A stretch of 64,000 nucleotides of DNA from Bacteroidales bacterium (GCA_017476575.1 JAFUZO010000050.1:17575-81574), one strand, 5' to 3'; shown: positions 18,508 to 27,066, numbered from the stretch's first letter. The notes: generated by a model from the letters alone, not told the origin. Numbers and translations are program-made.

Positions 18508-18885
18508 ATGACCAGAAGAAACGACATATCCACGCCGGAAGGCTACTTCGAAGCGTTGCTGCAGCGGTTGCAGCGGATTCCGGACGGGACCCGGACACAG
18601 GCCGTGCCCTGGACCCGCCGTCTCGCCCCGTATGCCGCCATCGCCGCCAGCATGCTTCTCGCCGTGACCGTCGGCAACTTCATCCTCCGGAAAACTGCAG
18701 CGATGCCGGAAGACGATGCCGACTGGGACTACGTCACCTACCTGGCCCAGGCCATGGACCCGGACGGAATCGTCGACCTCGACGAGACCCTTTTCCTCTC
18801 CGACGAGGACATCGTCAACTATCTGGTCGACGAAGGAATCTCTGTCGAACAAGTAAACTACATCAGCCATGAAGAAGGTTATTAG
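18508..18885 (+). CDS. Single-pass membrane protein, possible anti-sigma factor
   Basis: 125 residues: an N-terminal cytoplasmic part of about 38 residues, one transmembrane helix (LAPYAAIAASMLLAVTVGNF), and an acidic C-terminal part of about 60 residues outside. Topology and position directly after the ECF sigma fit an anti-sigma factor. It lacks the HxxxCxxC zinc motif, and no family signature is recognised. It overlaps the next gene by 17 nt. Confidence 0.7.
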   Translation: MTRRNDISTPEGYFEALLQRLQRIPDGTRTQAVPWTRRLAPYAAIAASMLLAVTVGNFILRKTAAMPEDDADWDYVTYLAQAMDPDGIVDLDETLFLSDEDIVNYLVDEGISVEQVNYISHEEGY

Positions 18886-19441
18886 CGTATGTTGCGCACT
18901 GGTCCTCGTGACCCTGGGCGCATGGGCCCAGCAGGACAATGCCCAGAAGAAAGACAACGGATCCTGGAGAGAGAAGGTCCGCGCCGAACGGGTGGCATTC
19001 CTCACCGCCGAACTCGACCTGACCGAGGCCGAAGCCCAGAATTTCTGGCCGGTCTACAACGAGGCCCAGAAAAGCCGCATGGAGGCTTACAAGGCTTCGG
19101 GCGAGGCCTACAAGGCCCTGAAGGAAGCCGTGGAGGCAGGATCCGGCGACATTGACAAGTTGCTCAGCGACTATGTTTCCGCCAAGCAGACGGCCGACGC
19201 GGTCGAAAGCGGCTCCTTGTCCAAGTTCAAGGGCGTCCTCCCCATTGAAAAGGTCGGCAAGCTCTTCCTCGCCGAAGAGAAGTTCCGCCATCAGCAGATC
19301 GGCCGTCTCGGCCAGGGTGGTCCCGGCCGTCAAGGCCAGGCCAGGCCTGGACAGGGGCGCAAGCCGTCAGACAGGCCGCAGGGTGAACGTCCCGGCCGCC
19401 GTCAGCAAGGTGGAACCGAGGAGGTCCCGGCCGAAGTGTAG
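18869..19441 (+). CDS. Spy/CpxP-like periplasmic helical protein
   Basis: 190 residues with a Sec signal (ending LGAWAQ). The mature part is helical and charged: VRAERVAFLTAELDLTEAEA resembles the LTxxQ-type motif of Spy/CpxP chaperones, followed by FWPVYNEAQ. The C-terminal 45 residues are a disordered Gly/Arg/Gln/Pro tail. It is the third gene of the sigma cassette and is probably an envelope-stress effector or sensor. The family call is by pattern and context. Confidence 0.75.
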   Translation: MKKVISVCCALVLVTLGAWAQQDNAQKKDNGSWREKVRAERVAFLTAELDLTEAEAQNFWPVYNEAQKSRMEAYKASGEAYKALKEAVEAGSGDIDKLLSDYVSAKQTADAVESGSLSKFKGVLPIEKVGKLFLAEEKFRHQQIGRLGQGGPGRQGQARPGQGRKPSDRPQGERPGRRQQGGTEEVPAEV

Positions 19442-19523
19442 CCAGCACGGATGGGTTGGGAGTCACCTTTCTCAGAAACGACTGATTACCAATCCCCTTC
19501 GAAAAATTCGAAATCCCAACCAG

Positions 19524-19656
19524 GTAAAAAAGAACCGGCTTCATTTTTCCACCTTCGGACCCTACGGGTCCTCGTCCCTCCCAGCCAGACGGCTGGTCCC
19601 CTCCCACTCATATGCCATGGGCGGCACGTCCCAACATGAAGCCGGTTCTTTTTTAC
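19524..19656. repeat. Long structured hairpin between convergent genes (element B)
   Basis: A perfect 21-bp inverted repeat (19524-19544 with 19636-19656) has A-run and T-run ends, so it can terminate transcription in both directions. The 91-nt interior holds two further hairpins: GGACCC-TAC-GGGTCC (19557-19571) and CCAGCC-AGAC-GGCTGG (19581-19596), with two GGGAGGG-type direct repeats on the minus strand. That is far more structure than a terminator needs. It lies between the Spy-like gene (+) and lolD (-). Confidence 0.75.
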
Positions 19657-19685
19657 ACCTCCATTTATCCGGGGAGAGAGACCGG

Positions 19686-20345
19686 TCAGACGAAGAGGCC
19701 GTCCTTCATGACGCACGTGCGGTCGCACAGATCGGCGAGGCCGGAGTCATGGGTCACGATGACGATGGTCTGCCCGAGTCGGTCACGGAGGTCGAAGAAC
19801 AGGCGGTGAATTTCGTCCTTGGTCTTGCTGTCAAGGTTGCCGGAAGGCTCGTCGGCGAAGAGGATGGCCGGGGTGTTGACAAGGGCGCGGGCGATGGCGA
19901 CCCGTTGCTGCTCGCCGCCGGAAAGTTCCGACGGCTTATGCGTGAGCCGCTGCGAAAGGCCGACATCCTCCAGGAGGCGGGAGGCCTGCTCCCGGGCGGT
20001 CCGGGACGGGACCCCGCCGATCAGCGCCGGAATCATGACATTCTCCAGGGCCGTGAACTCCGGCAGCAGGTGGTGGGCCTGGAAGACGAAACCGATCCGG
20101 TGGTTCCGGAACGCCGAAAGGTCCTTCGAGCCCAGGTGCAGCACGTCCGTCCCGTCGATCCGGAGAGTGCCCGCATCGGGTGTGGACAGGGTACCCAGGA
20201 TTTGCAGCAGCGTGGACTTCCCCGCTCCGGAGGCACCCATGATGGCCACGACTTCCGACCGTTCCATCTGGAAATCCACACCGCGCAGCACCTGCAGCGT
20301 GCCGAAACTTTTCTTGATACCTGTGGCTTCGATAATCATATCCAT
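19686..20345 (-). CDS. lolD: LolD-like ABC transporter ATP-binding protein
   Basis: 219 residues, a complete ABC ATPase: Walker [10 protein letters not shown]-loop [20 protein letters not shown], signature LSGGEQQR, Walker [14 protein letters not shown] and switch His in VTHD. The [15 protein letters not shown] stretch is characteristic of LolD/MacB ATPases that power lipoprotein release or MacB-type extrusion. No permease is adjacent, so the partner is encoded elsewhere. A -7 box TACATTTG (20353-20360) lies 7 nt before the ATG. Confidence 0.88.
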   Translation of the reverse strand: MDMIIEATGIKKSFGTLQVLRGVDFQMERSEVVAIMGASGAGKSTLLQILGTLSTPDAGTLRIDGTDVLHLGSKDLSAFRNHRIGFVFQAHHLLPEFTALENVMIPALIGGVPSRTAREQASRLLEDVGLSQRLTHKPSELSGGEQQRVAIARALVNTPAILFADEPSGNLDSKTKDEIHRLFFDLRDRLGQTIVIVTHDSGLADLCDRTCVMKDGLFV

Positions 20346-20352
20346 GACTGTT

Positions 20353-20360
20353 CAAATGTA
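20353..20360 (-). promoter_or_regulatory. -7 box of lolD, near-leaderless spacing
   Basis: TACATTTG on the minus strand, exact consensus, with 7 nt between the box and the ATG. Confidence 0.6.
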
Positions 20361-20403
20361 TAGATAATCCGTTCCATTCCCTGGGCCTCTTGCCGGGAAC
20401 CGC

Positions 20404-21570
20404 TTACATACTCCGGCGGAGAATTTCGATGATGTCGTCCTTCGAGAGCGGATGGTAGGCGGTGGGAATGGACGGGGCTCCGGCGGCGATGCCCTCCAGC
20501 ATGTCCGGGGTTACGCCGAGTTCCGTGATGTGCATCACAACCCCGATTTCCCGCATCCAAGACTCCAAGGCGGCGATACCGGCCTCGGCAGCCGCCTCGT
20601 CGGACAGGCCGTCGGACGGGATGTCCCACACGGTACGGGCGAAACGGACGAACTTCGGCAGGCCGTACAGCGCGACGAAACGGTAGTAGGCGGGCGAGAC
20701 GGCGGAAAGCGTCATGCCGTGGGTCGCATCGGTGTACGCGCCGATGGACTGTCCGATCATGTGCACCTGCCAGTCCTGGCCCTTGCCCATCTTCGTGAGC
20801 GTGTTGAGCGCCCAGGTCGCGGTCCACATGATGTTGGAACGGGCCTCGTAGTCTTCGGGCTGGTGCACGGCAATGCGCGAGGCATGGACCAGCTGCCGCA
20901 TGAGGGCTTCTGCGAGGTAGTCAGACGTGTTGTCGTCGGTCCCGGAGAAATACTGCTCCATCAGGTGCGACATGACGTCGAAGATGCCTGCAACCATCTG
21001 GTAGCGCGGGACCGTATAGGTCAGCACCGGGTCGAGGAGGGTGAACTTCGGGAAGTTTTCCGGGCCGAAGACCTTGCCGATCTTCTGTTTCGTGGCATGG
21101 TTCGTGATGACGGAGCCGCCGTTCATCTCGGAACCTGTGCCGGACATCGTGAGGATGGTCCCGACCGGGATCAGGCAACAGTCCGGATTCTCCTGGCGGA
21201 CATAGTATTTCTGCCACGGATCTTCGGTGCACCAGGCCGAGGCTGCGACACCCTTGGCATAGTCCACGACGGAACCGCCGCCGACAGCAAGGATAAGGTC
21301 CACGTCGTGCTCCCGGGCAAGGGCCGCGCCTTTATAGAGTTTCTCCACCGTCGGGTTCGGCATCACACCAGGGTCTTCAAAGACCTCCTTGTCGGCGGCC
21401 CGGAGGAGGTCGAGGACGCGGTCATAGAGCCCGGTCCGCTTGATGGAACCGCCGCCATAGGTCAGCAGGACCCGCGGTCCGTAGGCCGAAAGTTCCTCCG
21501 GCAGGAAGTCCAGCGCCTTCTTACCGAAATGGATCCGGGTCGGATTGTGGTAGGTGAAATTTCCAAGCAT
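20404..21570 (-). CDS. Iron-containing alcohol dehydrogenase (YqhD/BDH type)
   Basis: 388 residues of the group III metal-dependent dehydrogenases. The nucleotide-binding motif is AVGGGSVVDYAKGVA. Metal ligands are seen in GIFDVMSHLMEQYF and in VHMIGQSIGAYTDATHGMTL. It reduces aldehydes to alcohols, probably with NADPH, as in butanol dehydrogenase and YqhD; the exact substrate is unknown. The start ATG 21570 (MLGNFTYHNPTRIHFG) was preferred over a TTG two codons upstream. TATCTTCG about 20 nt upstream is a near -7 box. Confidence 0.9.
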   Translation of the reverse strand: MLGNFTYHNPTRIHFGKKALDFLPEELSAYGPRVLLTYGGGSIKRTGLYDRVLDLLRAADKEVFEDPGVMPNPTVEKLYKGAALAREHDVDLILAVGGGSVVDYAKGVAASAWCTEDPWQKYYVRQENPDCCLIPVGTILTMSGTGSEMNGGSVITNHATKQKIGKVFGPENFPKFTLLDPVLTYTVPRYQMVAGIFDVMSHLMEQYFSGTDDNTSDYLAEALMRQLVHASRIAVHQPEDYEARSNIMWTATWALNTLTKMGKGQDWQVHMIGQSIGAYTDATHGMTLSAVSPAYYRFVALYGLPKFVRFARTVWDIPSDGLSDEAAAEAGIAALESWMREIGVVMHITELGVTPDMLEGIAAGAPSIPTAYHPLSKDDIIEILRRSM

Positions 21571-21631
21571 AGGCAAACAAGTTTCAATCTGCGAAGATAA
21601 CGTTCTTTTTGCTCAATCGGAAATTTTGCCG

Positions 21632-21639
21632 TACCTTTG
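21632..21639 (+). promoter_or_regulatory. -7 box of tRNA-Pro
   Basis: TACCTTTG, exact consensus, ending 9 nt before the mature tRNA. Confidence 0.7.
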
Positions 21640-21648
21640 CGGTCCTAT

Positions 21649-21722
21649 CGGGGTGTGGCGCAGTTGGCTAGCGCATCTGCTTTGGGAGCAGAGGGTCGTG
21701 TGTTCGAGTCACATCACCCCGA
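21649..21722 (+). tRNA. tRNA-Pro (anticodon TGG)
   Basis: 74 nt that fold completely: acceptor CGGGGTG/CACCCCG with discriminator A, D-arm GCGC/GCGC, anticodon arm TCTGC-TTTGGGA-GCAGA giving TGG, and T-arm GTGTG-TTCGAGT-CACAT. CCA is not encoded. Confidence 0.97.
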
Positions 21723-21773
21723 CTCGCCAGGACAGCAAAGGTCGTCAAATCCAACCACCTGTCCAACAATCAC

Positions 21774-21821
21774 TTAAAGGATGTTAACCCATGTCATTCT
21801 GCACAGGTTAACATCCTTTAA
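21774..21821 (+). repeat. Perfect 16-bp inverted repeat downstream of tRNA-Pro
   Basis: TTAAAGGATGTTAACC (21774-21789) pairs with GGTTAACATCCTTTAA (21806-21821) around a 16-nt loop. No T-run follows, so it is not a standard terminator. Its loop holds GTCATTCTG, related to the repeat at 23282-23350. Confidence 0.7.
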
Positions 21822-21935
21822 ACGCTTATCATCCAGGTACTTGCGCATGACATCCGAAACAGGCAAGGCGAAGCCTGCCGTGACGGAGCGGGCCGGAAGG
21901 GGCGGGCCGGGGCCTGTCATTCCGGTAAAAAATCC

Positions 21936-21943
21936 TATCTTTG
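21936..21943 (+). promoter_or_regulatory. -7 box of the phosphatase gene, leaderless spacing
   Basis: TATCTTTG, exact consensus, followed by CAGGC and then the ATG. Confidence 0.65.
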
Positions 21944-21948
21944 CAGGC

Positions 21949-23262
21949 ATGAAGCGGATATTTCGTGTTTTCCTGGTGTCGGTGCTCCTCGTGGCGGGGA
22001 GTGCGGCCTGCCACGCCCAGCGCACCGGCGTGCGGGAAGAGGTGCGCGCCGACTGGAACAAGAGTGCGGGGCTCGACTGCCTCTATGACTGCTCCCCGCA
22101 GGCGGCGACGCCCGCCCCGAAGGGCTATGAGCCGGTCTATCTCACCCATTACGGCCGGCACGGCTCGCGCTATGCCTATACGTCGCGGACCTACACCGAA
22201 CTCCTGGACATGCTGGAGGCCGGGGCGAAGGACGGCAACCTGACGGACGACGGGGCCGCGCTGCGTGAGGTCCTGGGCGCGTTCTGGGAAACGGCCCAGT
22301 ACCGGGTCGGCGACCTCACGCCGAAGGGCTGGGAACAGCACCGGTGGATTGCCGGGACAATGGTCCGCTCGTTCCCCTCCGCCTTCCGCAAGGGAAGCCG
22401 GGTCGACGCCTGCGCGTCCACTTCCATCCGGTCGATCCTCAGCATGGGGGCGTGCTGCCTGACCCTCGCCCAGCTCTGTCCCGATATCGAAATCTATGAA
22501 CACCAGGGCCTCCTGGACGTCCAGGTGACCGCACCGAACATGGGCCGGAACCCCTTCCGGTACGAAGGCAGCGTACCGCCGCTCCCCTGGCAGGAGACGG
22601 CGGAGGAATTCTTCCTCCGGACCTTTCCCGAGTACACCCGCGTACTCGCCAGGCTGTTCAAGGACCCGGAAGCTGCGCTCGGAGACCGGTCTCCGTTCAT
22701 GGTCTTCTTCCACCTGTACATGCTGGTCGCAGGGATGGAGAGCCTGCCGGACGACGTGCGGATCGATGTCGGCGGCATCTTCGAACCGGAAGAGTTCGCC
22801 ACGATGTGGGAAGTCGACAACTTCGAGCGGTTCCGGGAATATTACCCCTACCAGACGGCCTGCGCGGCCATCGTCGACGACATGGTCGCCAAGGCGGAGG
22901 AGCGTCTCGCCGCCGGGAGCCGGGGTGCGGACCTCCGCTTCGGGCACGACCACTGCCTGATGACCCTCCTGATGCTCATGGACATCGACGGGGCCGGCCA
23001 TGTGCCCGACACGCCGGACGACCTCGTCTACTGGTTCCAGACCTTCCGCTCCCCCATGGCCACGAACCTCCAGCTGGTCTTCTACACGCCGAAAAGGGGC
23101 CGGGGCGGCGACATCCTCGTGAAACTGCTCCTCAACGGCGGGGAGGCCCGCTTCGGCGACCTCGTCCCCGCAGCGGGTCCCTACTACCGCTGGGCCGACC
23201 TCAAAGCCTACCTGAAGGCCCGGACGGACCTTTTCGTCACCAACCGACCCGCTCGGCCGTGA
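21949..23262 (+). CDS. Secreted histidine phosphatase, clade 2 (MINPP/phytase-like)
   Basis: 437 residues with a Sec or lipoprotein-type signal (VAGSAACHAQ). The phosphoacceptor motif appears as THYGRHGSRYAY (RHG), and the distal proton donor as FGHDHCLMTLL (HD-type). Clade-2 histidine phosphatases include phytases and the multiple inositol-polyphosphate phosphatases of gut Bacteroidota, so phytate or another phosphomonoester is the likely substrate. The upstream frame to 21781 runs through the inverted repeat and is rejected. Its -7 box ends 5 nt before the ATG. Confidence 0.87.
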   Translation: MKRIFRVFLVSVLLVAGSAACHAQRTGVREEVRADWNKSAGLDCLYDCSPQAATPAPKGYEPVYLTHYGRHGSRYAYTSRTYTELLDMLEAGAKDGNLTDDGAALREVLGAFWETAQYRVGDLTPKGWEQHRWIAGTMVRSFPSAFRKGSRVDACASTSIRSILSMGACCLTLAQLCPDIEIYEHQGLLDVQVTAPNMGRNPFRYEGSVPPLPWQETAEEFFLRTFPEYTRVLARLFKDPEAALGDRSPFMVFFHLYMLVAGMESLPDDVRIDVGGIFEPEEFATMWEVDNFERFREYYPYQTACAAIVDDMVAKAEERLAAGSRGADLRFGHDHCLMTLLMLMDIDGAGHVPDTPDDLVYWFQTFRSPMATNLQLVFYTPKRGRGGDILVKLLLNGGEARFGDLVPAAGPYYRWADLKAYLKARTDLFVTNRPARP

Positions 23263-23281
23263 AATAATGACAAGACCGATA

Positions 23282-23350
23282 AGATTCTTCACTTTGTTCA
23301 GAATGACAGCCTTGTGTCATTCCGAGGCAGGTTCACCTGCCGAAGAATCT
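23282..23350. repeat. Interspersed-type palindromic repeat
   Basis: Nested inverted repeats: AGATTCTTC (23282-23290) with GAAGAATCT (23342-23350), GAATGACA (23301) with TGTCATTC (23315), and a perfect hairpin GGCAGGT-TC-ACCTGCC (23326-23341). The GATTCTTCRC...TCAGAATGACA wording resembles a palindromic repeat seen in many bacterial genomes. It lies between the phosphatase and tRNA-Arg. Confidence 0.65.
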
Positions 23351-23373
23351 ACTTTTCGGTCAGCCCCTTTTCG

Positions 23374-23447
23374 TGATTCCGTTGGGACTCGAACCCAAGA
23401 CCCACAGCTTAGAAGGCTGTTGCTCTATCCAGCTGAGCTACGGAACC
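23374..23447 (-). tRNA. tRNA-Arg (anticodon TCT)
   Basis: 74 nt that fold completely: acceptor GGTTCCG/CGGAATC (one G-U) with discriminator A, D-arm GCTC/GAGC, anticodon arm ACAGC-CTTCTAA-GCTGT giving TCT, and T-arm TTGGG-TTCGAGT-CCCAA. A -7 box TAACTTTG (23466-23473 on this strand) precedes it by 18 nt. Confidence 0.97.
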
Positions 23448-23465
23448 ATCCTTGGAAAAGGATTG

Positions 23466-23473
23466 CAAAGTTA
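23466..23473 (-). promoter_or_regulatory. -7 box of tRNA-Arg
   Basis: TAACTTTG on the minus strand, exact TAnnTTTG. Confidence 0.65.
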
Positions 23474-23621
23474 GTGATTATTTTGGAAACCGCAATCTTT
23501 CCGGGAGCGGGTTTCCTCATATCCCGGCCACACGTCGGCGTGCCTTCCGGATCGATTTTGCACACTGGCGGGACCAGCTTTGCCGTTCCGTGCGCGGGAT
23601 CTCCGGACCGACGGCAACGGA

Positions 23622-24596
23622 TTACCGGGCCGAAAGGGACATCAGGAGTTGGTACTGCTGGTTGACGGCCTGGGCGAAACCGTCCGCCCCGTCCGGGAAG
23701 GTGTCGGTCAGGGTGCCGCCGTCGCAGGTGACGGTGATGGACTTGACCCCGGCTGCCAGGGCGCGGACCTGCTCCAGCGAGGGGGTGAGGTAGACGAAAT
23801 TGTCCTCGTCCCGGGTCTGGGGCAGAGTAAGGGTGCTCCCGTCGGTGAGGGTAAATGTCACCGGTGCATCGTAGGGGATATGATAGGAGTCGGAAGTCCC
23901 GACCTGGAAAGTAAGGTCGATGTCCTCCATGTTGGTGCCCTTGTAGTAGAGATGGGTGAGGATGACATTGTAAATGAAGCGTTTCCCATGGGCGACCACG
24001 GGTTTCGATGCTGTCATGGTACTGTTCGCGTTGTCGGTGTGTCCGGCCGGTTCCGCCTTCAGATCTACAGTCGCGGCAGCTGCCTCCTTGATGGCGGCAC
24101 AATGACGTTTGAGGAGGGCACCGAATTCGTCTGCGGGGAAGGAAAGTTGGATGTAGTCGTCCGGATTCCAGCCGGTTACGACGTCGAGCGACGTGACTCC
24201 CCGTACCATCTTCTCCATGTCGGCGGTCTCGACGGCGTACTTGGTCCGGTTCCAGAACATGCCGTTCTGGAGGCGTTTCTTGGTGGCGGAATCGGTACCG
24301 ATCTGCTCGAGGCGGACGAATTTGCCGCCCGGAAGGGTCACGGCCATCTTCACGCCCTTGGGCACGTTCGTCGCCGTCCGCTGCTCGAAGTTCATATACA
24401 GCAGGTACAGGGTCGAGCCGTCGGGGAAGCCGACCAGTTCGACGCGGGTCCAGAACGGGACAGAAGCCGCCTTGACCAGTTCGTAATCGGTGGAAATATG
24501 GGTCATGCCGCCGGAGCGGTAGTTGGTCCGGATCTCCTGCGCCGACAGTGTCAGCGCGCAAAGAAGCCCTGCCAGGGCAAGAGCGGTTTTCTTCAT
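23622..24596 (-). CDS. Secreted protein of unknown function
   Basis: 324 residues with a clear Sec signal (MKKTALALAGLLCALTLSAQ). The mature part is mostly beta with scattered Trp and Tyr (YRSGGMTHISTDYELVKAA, GTNMEDIDLTFQVG). I do not recognise a family. The start at 24596 is the ATG; a GTG three codons upstream is unlikely. A TATATTTG box lies about 23 nt upstream. It is monocistronic, between a tRNA and a divergent PPC-domain gene. Confidence 0.75.
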   Translation of the reverse strand: MKKTALALAGLLCALTLSAQEIRTNYRSGGMTHISTDYELVKAASVPFWTRVELVGFPDGSTLYLLYMNFEQRTATNVPKGVKMAVTLPGGKFVRLEQIGTDSATKKRLQNGMFWNRTKYAVETADMEKMVRGVTSLDVVTGWNPDDYIQLSFPADEFGALLKRHCAAIKEAAAATVDLKAEPAGHTDNANSTMTASKPVVAHGKRFIYNVILTHLYYKGTNMEDIDLTFQVGTSDSYHIPYDAPVTFTLTDGSTLTLPQTRDEDNFVYLTPSLEQVRALAAGVKSITVTCDGGTLTDTFPDGADGFAQAVNQQYQLLMSLSAR

Positions 24597-24679
24597 GTCA
24601 ATCACTTTTTATCGGACTACAAATATACACAAACCAGGCCAAGAATGAGAAAAAATCATTACCTTTAACGGACCTGAAA

Positions 24680-25117
24680 ATGAAACAGACCATGTACCAG
24701 TATGAATCCTTCGGGGACCGCTATGTCCTCAGCATCGACAACCACCAGGAAATTTCCGCCGCCCTCGCCGACTTCTGCGAGGAGACCGGCATCGAAGCCG
24801 GGGCCGTCTACGGCATCGGCGCCGTCAGCGAGGCCACCTTCCGCTTTCTCGACCCCGCCACGAAGCAGTATGTCGACAAGACCTTCGCCGAACAGATGGA
24901 GATCACCAACCTGACCGGCAACATCTCCACCAAGGACGGCAAGCCCTACCTGCACCTGCATGTCACCGCCGGACGCCGCGACTACACCTGCATCGGAGGA
25001 CACCTGCTGACCGCCGTCATCAACGGAGCCTGCGAACTCGTCGTGGAGGATTTCGGCGGAACGCTCAGCCGCCGCTTCGATCCGGAAACAGGGCTGAACC
25101 TGTACGATTTCGAATGA
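24680..25117 (+). CDS. PPC-domain (DUF296) DNA-binding-type protein
   Basis: 145 residues covering one PPC/DUF296 domain: ISAALADFCEETGIEAGAVY, the core GIGAVSEATFRFLD, then KPYLHLHVTAGRRD with GGHLLTAVI and CELVVEDF. Bacterial members form trimers and are thought to bind DNA or small ligands. Its stop overlaps the next start as ATGA (25114-25117), so it is translationally coupled with the exonuclease. The leader has TACCTTTA as a near -7 box. Confidence 0.9.
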   Translation: MKQTMYQYESFGDRYVLSIDNHQEISAALADFCEETGIEAGAVYGIGAVSEATFRFLDPATKQYVDKTFAEQMEITNLTGNISTKDGKPYLHLHVTAGRRDYTCIGGHLLTAVINGACELVVEDFGGTLSRRFDPETGLNLYDFE

Positions 25118-25608
25118 CAGACTTTGCGGCCATCGACTTTGAAACGGCCAACGAACAGCCGTGCAGCGTATGCTCCGTGGGCGTTGTCATCGTCAGGGGC
25201 GGACGGATTGTAGATACGTTCTACAGCCTGATCCATCCGGAGCCGGACTATTACCAGTGGTTCTGCCGTCGCGTGCACGGGATCGGACCGGAGGATACGG
25301 AAGAGGCGCCGGTGTTTCCCTCCGTCTGGGAGCAGATCGCCCCCCGTATCACCGGCCTTCCGCTGGTGGCCCATAACGCCCGTTTCGACGAGGGCTGCCT
25401 CAAGGCCGTCTTCCGGACCTACCGGATGGATGATCCAGGCTATGTCTTCCATGATACGCTGCGGGCCTCCCGCCGCCATTTCGGCCGCCGGCTTCCCAAC
25501 CATCAGCTCCAGACCGTGGCCGCCGCCTGCGGTTACGATCTCTGCAACCACCATCACGCCCTCGCCGACGCCGAGGCCTGCGCCCGCATCGCCCTCGCCC
25601 TGCTCTGA
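25114..25608 (+). CDS. DEDDh-family 3'-5' exonuclease (DnaQ/epsilon-like)
   Basis: 164 residues. Exo I is AIDFETAN (catalytic D and E), Exo II is LVAHNARFDEGCL, and Exo III is HHALADAEACARIA with the DEDDh-type His. It is similar in size to stand-alone epsilon-like exonucleases. It overlaps the PPC gene by 4 nt, suggesting a joint role in DNA or RNA processing; that is inference. Confidence 0.9.
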   Translation: MTDFAAIDFETANEQPCSVCSVGVVIVRGGRIVDTFYSLIHPEPDYYQWFCRRVHGIGPEDTEEAPVFPSVWEQIAPRITGLPLVAHNARFDEGCLKAVFRTYRMDDPGYVFHDTLRASRRHFGRRLPNHQLQTVAAACGYDLCNHHHALADAEACARIALALL

Positions 25609-25689
25609 GACGCTCTCCGGACAGACGCGGAAGCATAGTGAAACCGGGATTTTTTGCTATATTTACTGCCACAAAGACACTGACAGACT

Positions 25690-27066
25690 ATGACCTTTAC
25701 CATGATTATCGAGCTGCTGATCGTATTGGCGGCACTATATGTGGGGTCGCGGTACGGTTCGCTGGCGCTGGGCGCCATCAGCGGCATCGGGCTCGCCATC
25801 CTCGTCTTCGGATTCGGGCTCAAGCCGGGCACTCCCCCGACGGATGTCATCTATATCATCATCGCAGCCGTCACCTGCGCAGGTACGCTCCAGGCATCGG
25901 GCGGCATGGACTGGATGATCCAGATCGCGGAGAGGATGCTCCGCAAGCATCCCGACCATATCACCTTCCTGGGCCCGCTCGTGACCTTCTTCCTCACCGT
26001 GCTGGTGGGCACCGGCCATGTCGTGTATACCATCATGCCGATCATCTGCGACATCGCCTTGAAGAAGGGTATCCGGCCGGAGCGTCCCTGCGGCGTGGCT
26101 TCAGTCGCCTCGCAGGTAGGGATTACATGCTCCCCGATTGCGGCGGCCGTCGTCGCCTTTGTCACCATCTCCAATGCCAACGGCTACATGGTCTCCATCC
26201 CGCAGGTGCTCATGGTCACGATTCCGTCCTGCCTGTGCGGCCTCCTTTGCGCCGCAGCCGCTTCTTACAAACGGGGCAAGGACCTGGACAAGGACCCGGA
26301 ATTCCAGAAGCGGAAGACCGACCCGGAGCAGTACCGGTACATGTACGGCAACTCCGCCACGACCCTCGACAAGGTCATCTCCCGGGAGGCCAAGGCCTCC
26401 GTGTATATCTTCCTGGCAGCCCTTCTCGTCATCGTCGCCTTCGCCTTCTGCCAGATGTTCCATGTGGCCGACGGACGCACGGTCGCCGAAGCCATCGCCC
26501 TGCCGAAGATGAATATCATCATCCAGATCATCATGCTCACGGCAGCCGCCTGCAACATCATGTTCTGCAAAGCCTCGCCGAAGAAGGCCGTCGCGGGAGC
26601 TGTCTGGCAGTCCGGCATGGTCGCCGTCGTCGCTATCTACGGCATCGCCTGGCTGGCGGACACCTATTTCGGCAACTATCTCGAAGAGATGAAGGTTATG
26701 CTCACGGGGGTGGTCACGGACTATCCCTGGTCCATCGCGCTGGTATTCTTCCTCGTCTCGGTGCTGATCAACAGCCAAGGGGCGGTGGTCGTCGCCATGC
26801 TCCCGCTGGCTTACCAGCTCGGCATCGCGGGACCGGTCCTGCTCGGCGTGCTGCCCAGTGTGTACGGCTACTTCTTCATCCCGAACTACCCTTCCGACAT
26901 CGCCACAGTCAACTTCGACCGCTCCGGCACCACTGTCATCGGGAAATACCTGCTGAACCACAGTTTCATGATGCCGGGCCTCGTCAGCGTCGGAGTCTCC
27001 ACGATTGTCGGCTACCTGATCACGACGGTCCTGTTCCCCGGCTTCTTCGCCAGTTTCATCCGCTGA
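25690..27066 (+). CDS. dcuB: Anaerobic C4-dicarboxylate transporter, DcuA/DcuB family
   Basis: 458 residues, about 12 membrane segments. Family blocks are evident: GLKPGTPPTDVIYIIIAAVT, LQASGGMDWMIQIAERMLRK, VGTGHVVYTIMPIICDIA and SYKRGKDLDKDPEFQKRK. The pattern is closer to DcuB than DcuA. It exchanges fumarate or aspartate for succinate during fumarate respiration, which suits a menaquinone-using, succinate-producing anaerobe. MIIELLIVL (25702) is an alternative start. Confidence 0.9.
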   Translation: MTFTMIIELLIVLAALYVGSRYGSLALGAISGIGLAILVFGFGLKPGTPPTDVIYIIIAAVTCAGTLQASGGMDWMIQIAERMLRKHPDHITFLGPLVTFFLTVLVGTGHVVYTIMPIICDIALKKGIRPERPCGVASVASQVGITCSPIAAAVVAFVTISNANGYMVSIPQVLMVTIPSCLCGLLCAAAASYKRGKDLDKDPEFQKRKTDPEQYRYMYGNSATTLDKVISREAKASVYIFLAALLVIVAFAFCQMFHVADGRTVAEAIALPKMNIIIQIIMLTAAACNIMFCKASPKKAVAGAVWQSGMVAVVAIYGIAWLADTYFGNYLEEMKVMLTGVVTDYPWSIALVFFLVSVLINSQGAVVVAMLPLAYQLGIAGPVLLGVLPSVYGYFFIPNYPSDIATVNFDRSGTTVIGKYLLNHSFMMPGLVSVGVSTIVGYLITTVLFPGFFASFIR

